Below are positions 9,710 to 18,813 of a stretch of 64,000 nucleotides of DNA, in pieces. The notes beneath the pieces were generated by a model. It made no database searches, was not told the DNA's origin, and saw nothing but the letters and a program-made list of their open reading frames with translations. Every line of letters starts with the position of its first letter. Position 1 is the first letter of the stretch. Origin of the DNA: Maribellus maritimus (lineage in GTDB: Bacteria; Bacteroidota; Bacteroidia; Bacteroidales; Prolixibacteraceae); assembly GCF_022267315.1 (NCBI RefSeq), contig NZ_JAIKLE010000020.1, positions 1 through 64,000 of the forward strand, read 5' to 3'. A program made the position numbers and the translations under genes.

Positions 9710-12469
9710 CTACCCGGTTGTACCCATGGCATTTGCAATAGCATTTACTGAAATTAGCAGCTGCTGAAGGAGTAAGTCTTCTTTAGAAGAATGATTATCA
9801 TCTTTTCTCCATTTTTTCATTTTTCGTATCTGATATTCATGCAAAACATCTAAAGCTTCAGCACGTAAAGCAGTAGAAAAATAATGATTTTTTCTGCGTT
9901 CCTCCATTGGTCGTCCGAGTAATTCCTGCATCAGGGTTCGTGTTTTTTCCAACTCGGCTAAAAGAAGATTCAGAATGGTTTCTTTTGTTTTTTTATTTTC
10001 AACCAGTTCGGCATACATTTTCATTATTCTTTCATCGGTACTTGCCAGGCTGGTGTCGATATTTGTAAGAACGTATCTGACAAAATGATTTGTTTTGATT
10101 AGTTTTTTTAAACTGTTGTATTTCTCCGGAAAATTATTTTGCATCTTTTCCAGTGTTGAGCCAACTCCATACCAACTGGTAATATGAAATCGAGCTTGTC
10201 CCCAGCTAAAAACCCATGGAATGGCTCTTAAATCGGAAAAGGTTCGTTTGCCGGTTCTTCTTGCCGGCCGGGAACCAATTTTACTTTGTTCAATGACATC
10301 AATAGGTGTAGCTTGCTGATAAAATTCAAGAAAATGCGGGTTGTTAAGCAGTTCATTGTACACAATGTAGCTTTCTTTTCCCATAAACTCCAGGATTTCT
10401 ACTACTTCGCTGTCAATCTCTCTGTCGAGTTTATGAAGCAGGGTATTAAGGGTATCGCCGGCCAGCATCAATTCAAGATTATAAACAGCATTTATTTTGT
10501 TCGCAAATTTTTTTTCGATGGTTTCACCCTGTTCTGTAATTTTAAACTTGCCGGAAAGTGTCCCATGTGGTAATGACCGTAAAAACCAATGTACAGGTCC
10601 TGCACCACGGCTGATGGAGCCGCCTTTGCCGTGAAAAAACTTTAATTTTATTCCATATTTATTGCCAACTTCAGTGAGCTCTTTTTGAGCTTTGTAGAGG
10701 TACCAGGAACTGGCCAGAATTCCTCCGTCTTTGTTACTGTCGCTGTACCCAATCATAATTTCCTGCACTTTTTGCTGGCGGTTATTTATTTTTTTCTGGT
10801 ACTCCAAACTGTCCTGAACTTCCGGGAAACTGAAATATTCTTCCATTATTTTGGGACTGGCTATTAAATCGTCGATGGTTTCGAAAAGCGGAACAACCGG
10901 AAGTTTCAGCGTTAGGTTATTTTCGTAAATGGTAAGACCGGCCTCACGCGAAAGAATGTAAACCATCAGTAAATCAGAAACATCGCGAGTCATACTCACT
11001 ATCAGACTTCCCAATGCAAATGAAGAATACTCCGAGATATGATCCTGCAACACTTTAAAACATTCAAGTGTATTTTTTGCTTCATCGGGGAGGTTTTGCC
11101 AATCGCGTAAAAAAGGACGGTTAATTTTTAATTCTGAAGCTATTAACTTCATTTTTTCATCCTGAGCCATTTCAGATGGCATTACTTTTCCCGATTTTGA
11201 AGCATTATAAATTTGCACCAATGACTTTTCGTAGTAGCTGCTGTTTTGCCTGATGTCAAGTTCAGCCAAATGAAATCCAAAAACACGGATCATCTGAATT
11301 GTATCGTTAACATTGTTGTAAGCCAGACTTGAGTGAGCAGAATCAATAAGAGCATTTCGCAAAATCTCCAAATCATTTATCAATTGATGCGAGTGGCGAT
11401 AGCTACCCTTGTTATCAGATAATTCAAAAAGTTGGGCTCTGCCAATATTTATGGGAAGTTTTTGAATAAGCAGAAGTACAAAAAGTTTATATGCTTCATG
11501 CCGGTTGGCGGTAACATTTGATTTGGTTTCTCCGCCCAATTCTGAAATTATTTCCTTTGTTCTGTCGGAAATCTTTTCTGGAAGATTCTCCAATTCTATA
11601 TAAAAACTAAGATTTTCTGCCAGCTTTAATAATTCATTTTTAAGTACCAAAAAAGAATTTAGCCTAAGTTTTAGCAGGGTTGATTTTGTAACATTTGCTG
11701 TTACCAGTGGGTGACCATCCCGGTCTCCTCCGATCCAGTTGCCAAATTTAAGCCGGGGAAATTCGTTTTTTTGAACCAATTTGTTCGTGTCAAATCCTGC
11801 AAATTTCCATCCCCGTAAAAGTCGTCGGTTTAAAAGGCCAACCGTTTCAGGGAAAACGTTAACAAAGTAATGTATAACATTGTCCAATTCGGTTTCTATA
11901 TTCGGTTTTTCGCGATAATATTCATCGATATGCCAAATTGAATGAATGATTTTTTTTATTTCATTTCGGTTTTCCTCTTTTTCATAAGAGTTATACATCG
12001 AGTTTTCGCGTTTTACAAGAAGCAAATAGAGCTCTCTGTATTTTTTTATGACCACCGGCCGTTTGGCTTCCGTTGGGTGAGCGGTTAACACAGGTTGAAC
12101 TTCAATCTCATTAAAAGTATCTGTAATTTCATTTTCAGAAAAACCACTTTCTTTCAGAATTTCCAAACTGTTGCTCCAAAGTCCGTTAATGGAATTCAGG
12201 TTATTATCTTCTTCTGTTTTTCTTCTGTTTTGAACAGCACCATTGGTTTCAGCCAAATTAAGCAACTGAAAACATACCGAAAACAGCTGGAAGTGTTTTT
12301 GAGTGAATTCCATATTTTCGTATGAGCAGGTATCGCAAATCCATGGAATTATATTTGCCAATTGTTTTTCTTCGTTTTCAATTAAAACTTCTTTAAAACA
12401 ATGTAGTAAGAATTCAAGATCGTGATAGGGTTTCCCCAGTTGTGTTTTTAGAATTTCGAGTTGAGTCAT
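9710..12469 (-). CDS. ppc: Phosphoenolpyruvate carboxylase
   Basis: Carboxylates PEP with bicarbonate to oxaloacetate, an anaplerotic step for the TCA cycle. Length 919 residues is normal for bacterial PEPC. Key motifs: VLTAHPTEAKRP (127-138) with catalytic His131, GNWIGGDRDGHP, GYSDSNKDGGILASSW, FHGKGGSISRGAGP with the conserved Gly-rich loop, and SRPARRTGKR. The C-terminus ends NAIANAMGTTG, matching the family's conserved tail, so the gene looks intact. It lies 62 bp downstream of crtI, but a promoter-like sequence in that gap suggests independent expression. Confidence 0.97.
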   Translation of the reverse strand: MTQLEILKTQLGKPYHDLEFLLHCFKEVLIENEEKQLANIIPWICDTCSYENMEFTQKHFQLFSVCFQLLNLAETNGAVQNRRKTEEDNNLNSINGLWSNSLEILKESGFSENEITDTFNEIEVQPVLTAHPTEAKRPVVIKKYRELYLLLVKRENSMYNSYEKEENRNEIKKIIHSIWHIDEYYREKPNIETELDNVIHYFVNVFPETVGLLNRRLLRGWKFAGFDTNKLVQKNEFPRLKFGNWIGGDRDGHPLVTANVTKSTLLKLRLNSFLVLKNELLKLAENLSFYIELENLPEKISDRTKEIISELGGETKSNVTANRHEAYKLFVLLLIQKLPINIGRAQLFELSDNKGSYRHSHQLINDLEILRNALIDSAHSSLAYNNVNDTIQMIRVFGFHLAELDIRQNSSYYEKSLVQIYNASKSGKVMPSEMAQDEKMKLIASELKINRPFLRDWQNLPDEAKNTLECFKVLQDHISEYSSFALGSLIVSMTRDVSDLLMVYILSREAGLTIYENNLTLKLPVVPLFETIDDLIASPKIMEEYFSFPEVQDSLEYQKKINNRQQKVQEIMIGYSDSNKDGGILASSWYLYKAQKELTEVGNKYGIKLKFFHGKGGSISRGAGPVHWFLRSLPHGTLSGKFKITEQGETIEKKFANKINAVYNLELMLAGDTLNTLLHKLDREIDSEVVEILEFMGKESYIVYNELLNNPHFLEFYQQATPIDVIEQSKIGSRPARRTGKRTFSDLRAIPWVFSWGQARFHITSWYGVGSTLEKMQNNFPEKYNSLKKLIKTNHFVRYVLTNIDTSLASTDERIMKMYAELVENKKTKETILNLLLAELEKTRTLMQELLGRPMEERRKNHYFSTALRAEALDVLHEYQIRKMKKWRKDDNHSSKEDLLLQQLLISVNAIANAMGTTG

Positions 12470-12491
12470 AAACTAAAATTAAAGCCCCATT

Positions 12492-12522
12492 TAAAGATAC
12501 ATTACTAAAGAATGGATTCAAA
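12492..12522 (-). promoter_or_regulatory. Probable promoter of ppc
   Basis: On the minus strand TTTG (12522-12519), a 19-nt spacer, then TATCTTTA (12499-12492), close to TAnnTTTG. It lies between the crtI stop and the ppc start, placing transcription initiation about 15 nt before the ATG. Confidence 0.5.
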
Positions 12523-12531
12523 AATATTCCT

Positions 12532-14013
12532 TTACCTTTTGTTTTGAAGTTTAACAATTCTTTCGAAAGTAAGTTTTGAACTGATTATAGCCATGGGTAG
12601 CCCTGCACCCGGAATGGTTGATGCTCCTACATAAAATGTGTTTTTAAGATTCTCGTCGAAATTGGCTGGTCGTAAAGCTCCTATCTGTTTCATATTGTGA
12701 GATAAACCTAATCCGCTTCCCCGATACAGATTGAATTTATTTTGCCAGACTTCAGGCGTATAAATGGTTTTTGAAATAATTTCGGGTTGTATATTCATTT
12801 TTATACGTTTCGAAAAATCGGCGATGATACTGTTTACAATTTCATCTTTGTCCGACCAGTCTGATTTTATTTTCAAATTAGGGACAGGACAAACAAAAAA
12901 GAGGCTTTCGCAGCCTTCGGGCGCACATTCCTTATTATGTTTTGAAAGTACATTTACATAATAATAGGGTTTTTGCAAGGTATCCGGGTTTTTCAAGACA
13001 TTGTGTGCATATTCCTCGAAATTCGAACCCAGATAGTAGTTGTGATGATCAACCTGAGGAAGCTTACATTTTATACCTAAATAGAAAGTAAGATAGCCCA
13101 TGGTCCAGTTCATTTTGTCAAGTTTGGGTTCAGAATATTTTTTTTGTCTGAATATTTTCCCCCTAAACCAGGCTGCATCGGCATTGATCACAAAAATATC
13201 AGCTTTCCAAATTTGTTTATTTTGGTCTGTTAACGAAACCAGCGTCCCGTTCTCTTTATTAAAGTCTTTAATTTCGGTGTTATAGTGAATGGTTACCTTT
13301 TCTTTCTTCAGTTCCTGAACCAGACCTTCTACAATTTTATACATCCCTCCTTTTACATTGTAATAGCCATCGTGTTTAAATTCTGTATACGACAACAAAC
13401 TGTAAATTCCCATTGTATCGAAAGGAGTCCTTCCGAGGAAGAATGCAACCAGTGAAACAATTTGCCTGGCTTCTTTTGAAGAAAAGTATTTTTTCACATG
13501 TTGCCAGAAGCTTTGAAAAAGAACCGGAATATGAACCGGATTTACCCGCATTAGTGTAAAGATATATGCTGCCAGTGAATTAAAATTATTCTTGATTACC
13601 AGATCAACTGTATCGTGAAACAGAGCGGCCGATTTTTTTATATACCGGTCAAATTTCTCCTGAAAGTCAGGCTCAATTTCTGAAAATTGATCCGATAGTT
13701 TGTCAATGTCCTTGTAGAGGTGAAAGGTTTTGGGATTATCAATAAAATTAACCGAATACAGCGGATCCAGCTCCACATAGTCAAACGGTAAACGAATATT
13801 ACAATCCTTGGCAAATTCTTCAAATTCGTACGACATACTAAAAAAACTGGGACCCGTATCAAAGGTAAAACCGTCTTTTTTTATCTGGTTTAAACGTCCG
13901 CCTGCCTGATGGTTTTTCTCCACCATTTCCACCTCAAATCCTTGTTTTGCCAGCCGGAGTGCGGTAGCCAGTCCGCCAAGTCCGGTTCCAACTACGAGAA
14001 CTTTGTTATTCAT
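12532..14013 (-). CDS. crtI: Phytoene desaturase (CrtI family)
   Basis: FAD-dependent desaturase that converts phytoene to lycopene or a related polyene. The 493 residues start with the dinucleotide-binding fold (VVGTGLGGLATALRLAKQG, then VEKNHQAGGRLNQ) and FDTGPSFF. The C-terminal CrtI signature is GLGLSHNMKQIGALRP and FYVGASTIPGAGLP. Its start overlaps the TPR gene by 8 bp, so it is the last gene of the coupled carotenoid operon. It is the only desaturase in the cluster. A CrtD-type 3,4-desaturase role cannot be excluded from sequence alone, but as the only copy it most likely acts on phytoene. Confidence 0.9.
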   Translation of the reverse strand: MNNKVLVVGTGLGGLATALRLAKQGFEVEMVEKNHQAGGRLNQIKKDGFTFDTGPSFFSMSYEFEEFAKDCNIRLPFDYVELDPLYSVNFIDNPKTFHLYKDIDKLSDQFSEIEPDFQEKFDRYIKKSAALFHDTVDLVIKNNFNSLAAYIFTLMRVNPVHIPVLFQSFWQHVKKYFSSKEARQIVSLVAFFLGRTPFDTMGIYSLLSYTEFKHDGYYNVKGGMYKIVEGLVQELKKEKVTIHYNTEIKDFNKENGTLVSLTDQNKQIWKADIFVINADAAWFRGKIFRQKKYSEPKLDKMNWTMGYLTFYLGIKCKLPQVDHHNYYLGSNFEEYAHNVLKNPDTLQKPYYYVNVLSKHNKECAPEGCESLFFVCPVPNLKIKSDWSDKDEIVNSIIADFSKRIKMNIQPEIISKTIYTPEVWQNKFNLYRGSGLGLSHNMKQIGALRPANFDENLKNTFYVGASTIPGAGLPMAIISSKLTFERIVKLQNKR

Positions 14014-14746
14014 TTTTGTTTTTTTTCTTTAAAAAATCCGGATATAATTCTTTTTTAACATATTCAAACCTGGGTTCGGTTTCAAGTATCTTATTATATA
14101 TAGAATCCGCTTTTTCTGTTTCGTCTATATCTTCGTACGATTGAGCTATTTGAGTCAGCAAGCTTAAATAGTTCCAGTTGTCTTCTGTTTTCGCTTTTTC
14201 TGTTTCCATTAGCCGTAAAGCTTTTAGAAAATATTCCACCGCTTCTTTTTTTGAGCCTCCAAAAACCGGCGGCATATAAAACTGGCTGTTTCCGTATTGA
14301 ATGCATCCCATTGGGTTTGTCTTGTCTTGTTCAATGGCAAGTTTTGAGTGGTTTAGACTTTTCGGTCCTAAAATTGTTGCTTTTATGGGCGAGAGGCCAA
14401 TCTTAAAGCCATATAAAGCCGATTTATAAGCATTTATTTCAGAAATTGAATAGTTTCGATTTTTTAGCTTTTCAAGGTTTTCTTCCGCCAATTTTATGGT
14501 TTGTTTTGCTTCTCCGTTTTTGTCTTCACCAATACACCAGCCTATATAGCCATATTGGTAATTTACCAGTTCAATTAAAAATTCAGGGGGCTTTTCACTT
14601 TGGCGCTGCATTTGGTCAATTACGGTTTTCCATTCTTTCATGTTTCCTGAAATGTAGGCTTCGTAAATTTTTTCCTTGTTCGAAGCCCAACTGTTCATAG
14701 TTAACAGTACACTCAAACTTATGAAGATATATTTCTGTCTTTCCAT
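14006..14746 (-). CDS. Exported TPR-repeat protein inside the carotenoid operon
   Basis: Unknown function. 246 residues with a signal peptide ending near NSWAS, then helical repeats that resemble TPRs (IELVNYQYGYIGWCIG, KEAVEYFLKALRLMETEK, LTQIAQSYEDIDETEKADSIYNKILE). The start overlaps the glycosyltransferase gene by 28 bp and its stop overlaps crtI by 8 bp, so it is translated with pigment enzymes. Being exported, it could help place or retain the carotenoid in the envelope, or scaffold envelope enzymes; this is a guess from position only. An internal ATG at 14698 is an alternative start but would remove the signal peptide. Confidence 0.8.
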   Translation of the reverse strand: MERQKYIFISLSVLLTMNSWASNKEKIYEAYISGNMKEWKTVIDQMQRQSEKPPEFLIELVNYQYGYIGWCIGEDKNGEAKQTIKLAEENLEKLKNRNYSISEINAYKSALYGFKIGLSPIKATILGPKSLNHSKLAIEQDKTNPMGCIQYGNSQFYMPPVFGGSKKEAVEYFLKALRLMETEKAKTEDNWNYLSLLTQIAQSYEDIDETEKADSIYNKILETEPRFEYVKKELYPDFLKKKNKNE

Positions 14747-15813
14747 TTAAATTGTTTTTTTATGTTTTTTATAATGGCCTTTCCAATAAAAACTCCAAGT
14801 GTAATTTGCTGAGGAATAATTAAAATAGTATTTGTAAAGCTGTTTTGTTTACTGGCAACTGAAACAAATATTCTGATTAAAATGATAGAGACAAAGTAAA
14901 TTATGACAATAGCCTTTGGGAAAACAAAAAGTACAAATAAAAAGCCGAAGGTTGTAATCATCCAGAATAAGATGGCTAGAAATGGCGAGCCTCCGAAAAA
15001 GGTAATCACATTTTTTGAAAATCCATTTACAGCTTCCTTATAATTTTTGTACATACGGCAGCTGATGTTTTCTGTGCCGGAGAGACAGGCAACTTTTATG
15101 CTATCTCTTTTAAGCAACTGCGCGATTTTGATGTCTTCAACTTTTTCTATTTTTACTCTTTCGTGCGGATTTATTCTTTTATAAGTTTCAGCACAAAAAA
15201 GCATAAATTGACCATTGGCAGCCGAAAGTGATGGAAATTTTATTTTTCTTACCAGGATGAGGGGAAGAAGCGAAAGCAAAATATAATTCATGTTTGGTAT
15301 AGTAATATATTCACCCCAACTTTTCATTGTTTGCATCGGGAAAATGGACAGTAAGCCCAAATTATGTTTTTGAGAATAAGATAAAGTTTGTGAAATTATA
15401 TTTCTATTTATTCTTACATCTGCATCAAGAAAAAGAAAATAATCTCCGCGTGCATGTTTTGAAAGAGAATAACAGGAGAAATTTTTTCCAAGCCACCCAT
15501 TAGGCAAATATGTAGAATTGAATAGTTGAATCCGGGAGTCTTTTACCAGAAATTCGGAAACAATAATAGCAGTTCTGTCGGTCGACTGGTCGTCGAAAAT
15601 TAGAATTTCAATGTTTTGATAATTTTGTTTTTTAAGATCAGATATAATATTTCCTATATTTTTTTCTTCGTTTCGTGCGGGAATTAAAACCGAAACCAAC
15701 GGATTCGAATGTTCTGGATTTTTAGGCAGAAGTTGTCTGAATATCAAATTTGCAGCTGCAATGAGCAACTGTATCCCGGTAAAAACAATTATGGAACCAG
15801 CTATATAGATCAT
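14719..15813 (-). CDS. Family 2 glycosyltransferase, likely carotenoid glycosyltransferase (CruC-like role)
   Basis: Membrane-bound GT-A enzyme, 364 residues. One N-terminal membrane helix (about 3-23) is followed by VSVLIPARNEEKNIGNII, the ILIFDDQSTDRT nucleotide-sugar site and FLFLDADVRINR with the metal-binding DAD at 130-132. Three or four C-terminal membrane helices follow. It shares one base with the acyltransferase gene upstream (TAATG), and both sit within the carotenoid operon. By analogy with CruC/CruD of green sulfur bacteria and CrtQ/CrtO of staphylococci, I infer transfer of a sugar to a carotenoid hydroxyl. The sugar cannot be told from sequence. Confidence 0.8.
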   Translation of the reverse strand: MIYIAGSIIVFTGIQLLIAAANLIFRQLLPKNPEHSNPLVSVLIPARNEEKNIGNIISDLKKQNYQNIEILIFDDQSTDRTAIIVSEFLVKDSRIQLFNSTYLPNGWLGKNFSCYSLSKHARGDYFLFLDADVRINRNIISQTLSYSQKHNLGLLSIFPMQTMKSWGEYITIPNMNYILLSLLPLILVRKIKFPSLSAANGQFMLFCAETYKRINPHERVKIEKVEDIKIAQLLKRDSIKVACLSGTENISCRMYKNYKEAVNGFSKNVITFFGGSPFLAILFWMITTFGFLFVLFVFPKAIVIIYFVSIILIRIFVSVASKQNSFTNTILIIPQQITLGVFIGKAIIKNIKKQFKWKDRNISS

Positions 15814-16430
15814 TACGATTCTTTTTGTTTTTGAATATTAACACAATTTTTGTGAAAATCATTAAATCCTTTCTGCATTTCCAGAGTGTTGAATTTGCCA
15901 GAATATTCCTCAAAAAAAGTATAAACTGAAGGTTTGGTATTTGAAAAATAATCCACGAGGTTTACCATAAAAATTACCTGAATTTTGTTCTTTAATTTTT
16001 GAAGTATCTTTTCCATGCCCTTTTCAAAAACGAATTCGTTTTTGTGAATACTCTGAATCTTTCCGGTTGGAAAAAGCAATACAAGGTTCTCTGGGTTTTC
16101 AAGTAGTTCTGCCGTGTAGTCAAATGTTTCTAAAATCGATTTTGATTTTTTTTGAATGGAGAAACCGCCGGTGTATTGGAAAAACCAGTTTTTTCGCAAT
16201 TGTTCTTCCAGCATCATAAAATAGTACTTACGATGAAAAAAAAAATGGTTCAGATTCAGTGCCCAAATACCGTCCCACCAACTTACGTGATTGCCGATAA
16301 GCAAAACAGGTTGTTTATTGTTGGCAACGTCGCCGAAAAGTTTTACCGATTGAAACATGTGATTCATTTTTCGGATTACATAAAACCGGAAAAAAGGGTC
16401 GAGCAGAAAATGATGTTTTGCTTTTATCAT
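15813..16430 (-). CDS. Lysophospholipid acyltransferase-like protein, likely carotenoid-glycoside acyltransferase (CruD-like role)
   Basis: PlsC-type acyltransferase fold, 205 residues. The catalytic HX4D motif is NHVSWWD (His48, Asp53), and the second block LLFPTGKIQS replaces the usual FPEG. Paired by one-base stop/start overlap with the glycosyltransferase. In a carotenoid operon this pairing suggests it esterifies the sugar of a carotenoid glycoside with a fatty acid. A general membrane-lipid acyltransferase is the alternative. Five bp separate it from cruF upstream. Confidence 0.78.
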   Translation of the reverse strand: MIKAKHHFLLDPFFRFYVIRKMNHMFQSVKLFGDVANNKQPVLLIGNHVSWWDGIWALNLNHFFFHRKYYFMMLEEQLRKNWFFQYTGGFSIQKKSKSILETFDYTAELLENPENLVLLFPTGKIQSIHKNEFVFEKGMEKILQKLKNKIQVIFMVNLVDYFSNTKPSVYTFFEEYSGKFNTLEMQKGFNDFHKNCVNIQKQKES

Positions 16431-16435
16431 CGCAT

Positions 16436-17101
16436 TTATAGTTTAAAGAATAAAAGTAAAACAATAAAAAACGACAACTGACAAAAGAGGATAACCGGCG
16501 CCAGTTTGTTTTTTGTTTCAACGTTTAATATTTTCAGAATGGAATGAAAAAGAAGTGCCAGTAAAAACCAAGCTATATAATTTTTTACAGGCACATTCCC
16601 TTCGAGCCAACTCCACATATCTAAAACCGGGGAAACTTGTTCTATAATTAAATCGTACCCCAGCATTATAAGTGATGCAACAAGGATTTGCAGCGTCGCA
16701 TTTATTTTTAGTTTTCTTGCAACTGACGAAGAAATGTAAATAAGCAGTAACCAGTTAATTCCAATCATTAACGGGGTGTTAAACAGTTCAATCCCCAAAC
16801 TTTCGCCATAATTGTAATTTCCGAAAATTATACCGGTATTGACGCCAATTACCTCGGCAGCAAATCCCAGAATATAAATAGAAACAAATGCAATTAAATC
16901 ATTTTTTTGAAAATGAGAGTGAAAAAAAAATAGCGCCAAAACACTGAGCAGGATGGCAAATGGAATTAATTTTTTGAAAATGAAAAACGTTTCGGGAAGA
17001 AGCATTCCTGCAATTCCAACAGTGTAAAAAACAATAAAAAACACGGTCACAAATTTAAAATGCAACTGTAGTTTGTTTTTTATTTGTTGAAATAAGACCA
17101 T
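16436..17101 (-). CDS. cruF: Carotenoid biosynthesis protein, CruF-type 1',2'-hydratase
   Basis: Integral membrane protein of 221 residues starting at the ATG at 17101; an upstream in-frame TTG at 17134 would overlap the cyclase gene and is less likely. At least six hydrophobic helices. Family-typical stretches are GFAAEVIGVNTGIIFGNYNY, LFNTPLMIGINWLLL, and the helix with YDLIIEQVSPVLDMW. CruF proteins add water to the psi end of gamma-carotene-type carotenoids, giving the 1'-hydroxyl that a CruC-like enzyme can glycosylate. Gene order (cyclase, cruF, acyltransferase, glycosyltransferase) fits this. One bp separates it from the cyclase stop. Confidence 0.85.
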   Translation of the reverse strand: MVLFQQIKNKLQLHFKFVTVFFIVFYTVGIAGMLLPETFFIFKKLIPFAILLSVLALFFFHSHFQKNDLIAFVSIYILGFAAEVIGVNTGIIFGNYNYGESLGIELFNTPLMIGINWLLLIYISSSVARKLKINATLQILVASLIMLGYDLIIEQVSPVLDMWSWLEGNVPVKNYIAWFLLALLFHSILKILNVETKNKLAPVILFCQLSFFIVLLLFFKL

Positions 17102-17102
17102 T

Positions 17103-17789
17103 TTAAAGTATTTGTTTTTTTCGAAATAGCTCAATCAGCAGCAGGTTAAAGAGTAACATACTAAACGCATAAGCAAAATCTTCTATCGGAATCGTTAAAA
17201 TGCGGATTCCCAGGTTTTCCACATCGTTGTACCAAACAATTGGCTGGTTGATCCATGTTCCGGTTAAAACTCCATTTACTACTACAAACGGAACTAAAAT
17301 GAGCAAAAAAGTAACAAAAAAGTTTTGTGTAACTTTTGTTTTTAAAATCAGCGAAAAGAGAAGTGCCAAAAGCATTTTCAGAAAGATGTAAAAAGTATAG
17401 GCCCGCTCAATATTTGTAAATGCCAATACAAAACTGAAAAATAAAAACCCAAGGGTAGTCAACTGGGTGAGTTTACGATTTAGCTTCACATTCGGAAAAT
17501 ATTCAACAAAAGAATAATGCAGAAAAAGGCTTGCATAAGGAATAGCAAAGAAAAACAGGATTTCTTCCATCGGTAGGTTAACTATTGTAATACCGGATAG
17601 ATATCTGGGATTAAATCCCCAAATTCCTTTGTCAGTAAAAATAATGTCGAAAATGATATAAATGATGGCAACAATGGTTAGGGATGGAAAAACAGTTTTC
17701 CATTGTTTGTAGAACCGTAAACGTTTGTCAAAACTCAATAATAGCGGTATTCCGACAGATGCCAAAAGTAGCACAAAGTACAGCGACAT
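17103..17789 (-). CDS. crtYcd: Lycopene cyclase, heterodimeric type fused in one chain (CrtYcd-like)
   Basis: Membrane lycopene beta-cyclase of 228 residues with two homologous halves. Each half carries the acidic catalytic motif: NLPMEE at 72-76 and TIPIED at 199-204, the equivalents of CrtYc and CrtYd fused. Six to seven hydrophobic helices. Enzymes of this type in Bacteroidota often cyclise one or both ends of lycopene. With CruF in the same operon a single beta ring is expected. It shares the TAATG junction with crtZ upstream. Confidence 0.87.
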   Translation of the reverse strand: MSLYFVLLLASVGIPLLLSFDKRLRFYKQWKTVFPSLTIVAIIYIIFDIIFTDKGIWGFNPRYLSGITIVNLPMEEILFFFAIPYASLFLHYSFVEYFPNVKLNRKLTQLTTLGFLFFSFVLAFTNIERAYTFYIFLKMLLALLFSLILKTKVTQNFFVTFLLILVPFVVVNGVLTGTWINQPIVWYNDVENLGIRILTIPIEDFAYAFSMLLFNLLLIELFRKKQIL

Positions 17790-18271
17790 TAATTTTTGTT
17801 TTTATAAAAACGAAACTGAAAAATCAACAGGCCATAATTCTCAAAATCACGAATATTTTTTCCACGATGATGCGCCATGTGCGCGCGAGCCACAGCACTC
17901 ATAAATTTGTTGTTTTTGAGTCTAAATAAAAACGGGATTTTTAATCTTTCGTGAATAATTACATCATGGATGGTAAAATAACTAAGTCCGTAAAAAGAAA
18001 TACCAATTCCAACTGCAATCATTTCACTCACTTTAAACCAGAAGCCAAGTATTAACAAAACAATGGCCGGAATAGCGTATACTAAAAAGAAATAATCGTT
18101 TTTTTCCATTCCTGGTTCATAAGTTTGCGCTTCGTCAGCTTTTTTGTGGTCGTTTATATGGTGGTCTTTGTGCCATTTCCATAGAAAACCATGCATGACA
18201 TATTTGTGGTTCGACCATGCTACAAACTCCATAAACGCAAATGCCCCCACACCAAGCAAAATATTAATCAT
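17789..18271 (-). CDS. crtZ: Beta-carotene 3-hydroxylase (CrtZ, fatty-acid-hydroxylase superfamily)
   Basis: Non-haem di-iron hydroxylase that adds a 3-hydroxyl to the beta ring, needing O2. The 160 residues carry the full histidine set: NHKYVMH (His22, His27), WHKDHH (His34, 37, 38), IHDVIIHERL (His102, 107) and AHMAHH (His131, 134, 135). Four membrane helices. Length matches the family. It overlaps idi by 4 bp (ATGA) and the cyclase by 1 bp, so it is translated in a coupled series. The need for oxygen shows that the pigment is made at least in part under oxic conditions. Confidence 0.92.
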   Translation of the reverse strand: MINILLGVGAFAFMEFVAWSNHKYVMHGFLWKWHKDHHINDHKKADEAQTYEPGMEKNDYFFLVYAIPAIVLLILGFWFKVSEMIAVGIGISFYGLSYFTIHDVIIHERLKIPFLFRLKNNKFMSAVARAHMAHHRGKNIRDFENYGLLIFQFRFYKNKN

Positions 18272-18813
18272 ATAGCGTGATTTTTTAACTTTTGTAATTC
18301 ATCGTACACACGTTCAAAAATTATTTTAAACCAAACTGTATATTTCTCCGGGTAAAATTTAATATCTGTTTTTAAATCTTCAAAGTTTAAATATTTCCAT
18401 TCGTTTACTTCGTTGGTATTTATTTGCGGATGCTTATCAGTAAAGCCAACAAAAACATGGTCGAGTTCATGTTCGGTTAATTGGTTGTCGAGAGGTTCTT
18501 TGTATGTAAACCAGAAGATTTCTTTTAATTCGGCCTGCAGACCCATTTCCTGTTGTAATCGGCGATTTGCAGCATCCAAATTTGTTTCTCCAGGATGTGG
18601 ATGGCTGCAACAAGTATTTGTCCATAAGCCATTGGAGTGATATTTATCAAATGAACGACGCTGTAATAACCATTCTCCTTTCGAATTGCAGATGAAAACT
18701 GAAATAGCCCGATGTAAAACAGGATTTTTGTGGGCTTCCAGCTTTTCGAGTAACCCAACTTCGTTGTCAGCTTCATCAACCAGTATTACAAAATCTTCTT
18801 TTTTATGTGTCAT
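18268..18813 (-). CDS. idi: Isopentenyl-diphosphate delta-isomerase, type 1
   Basis: Converts IPP to DMAPP, feeding isoprenoid synthesis. The Nudix-fold protein has 181 residues. TNTCCSHPHPGE (65-76) is the active-site signature with the catalytic Cys, and GETNLDAANRRLQQEMGL forms the Nudix-like box. The catalytic glutamate region HELDHVF also appears. It overlaps crtB by 4 bp upstream and crtZ by 4 bp downstream, so precursor supply is tied to pigment synthesis. Confidence 0.94.
   Translation of the reverse strand: MTHKKEDFVILVDEADNEVGLLEKLEAHKNPVLHRAISVFICNSKGEWLLQRRSFDKYHSNGLWTNTCCSHPHPGETNLDAANRRLQQEMGLQAELKEIFWFTYKEPLDNQLTEHELDHVFVGFTDKHPQINTNEVNEWKYLNFEDLKTDIKFYPEKYTVWFKIIFERVYDELQKLKNHAI

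Noticed and set aside
13015-13035. A tRNA T-arm-like ATTCGAACCC string
   Set aside because: Lies within the crtI coding sequence; no acceptor stem or anticodon arm can be built around it.
12532-14013. Calling this gene crtD instead of crtI
   Set aside because: It is the only desaturase in an otherwise complete pathway, which requires a phytoene desaturase; the sequence alone cannot separate the two.
17101-17134. Longer CruF beginning at a TTG codon
   Set aside because: It would overlap the cyclase gene by 32 bp; the ATG at 17101 gives the usual 1-bp spacing seen throughout this operon.
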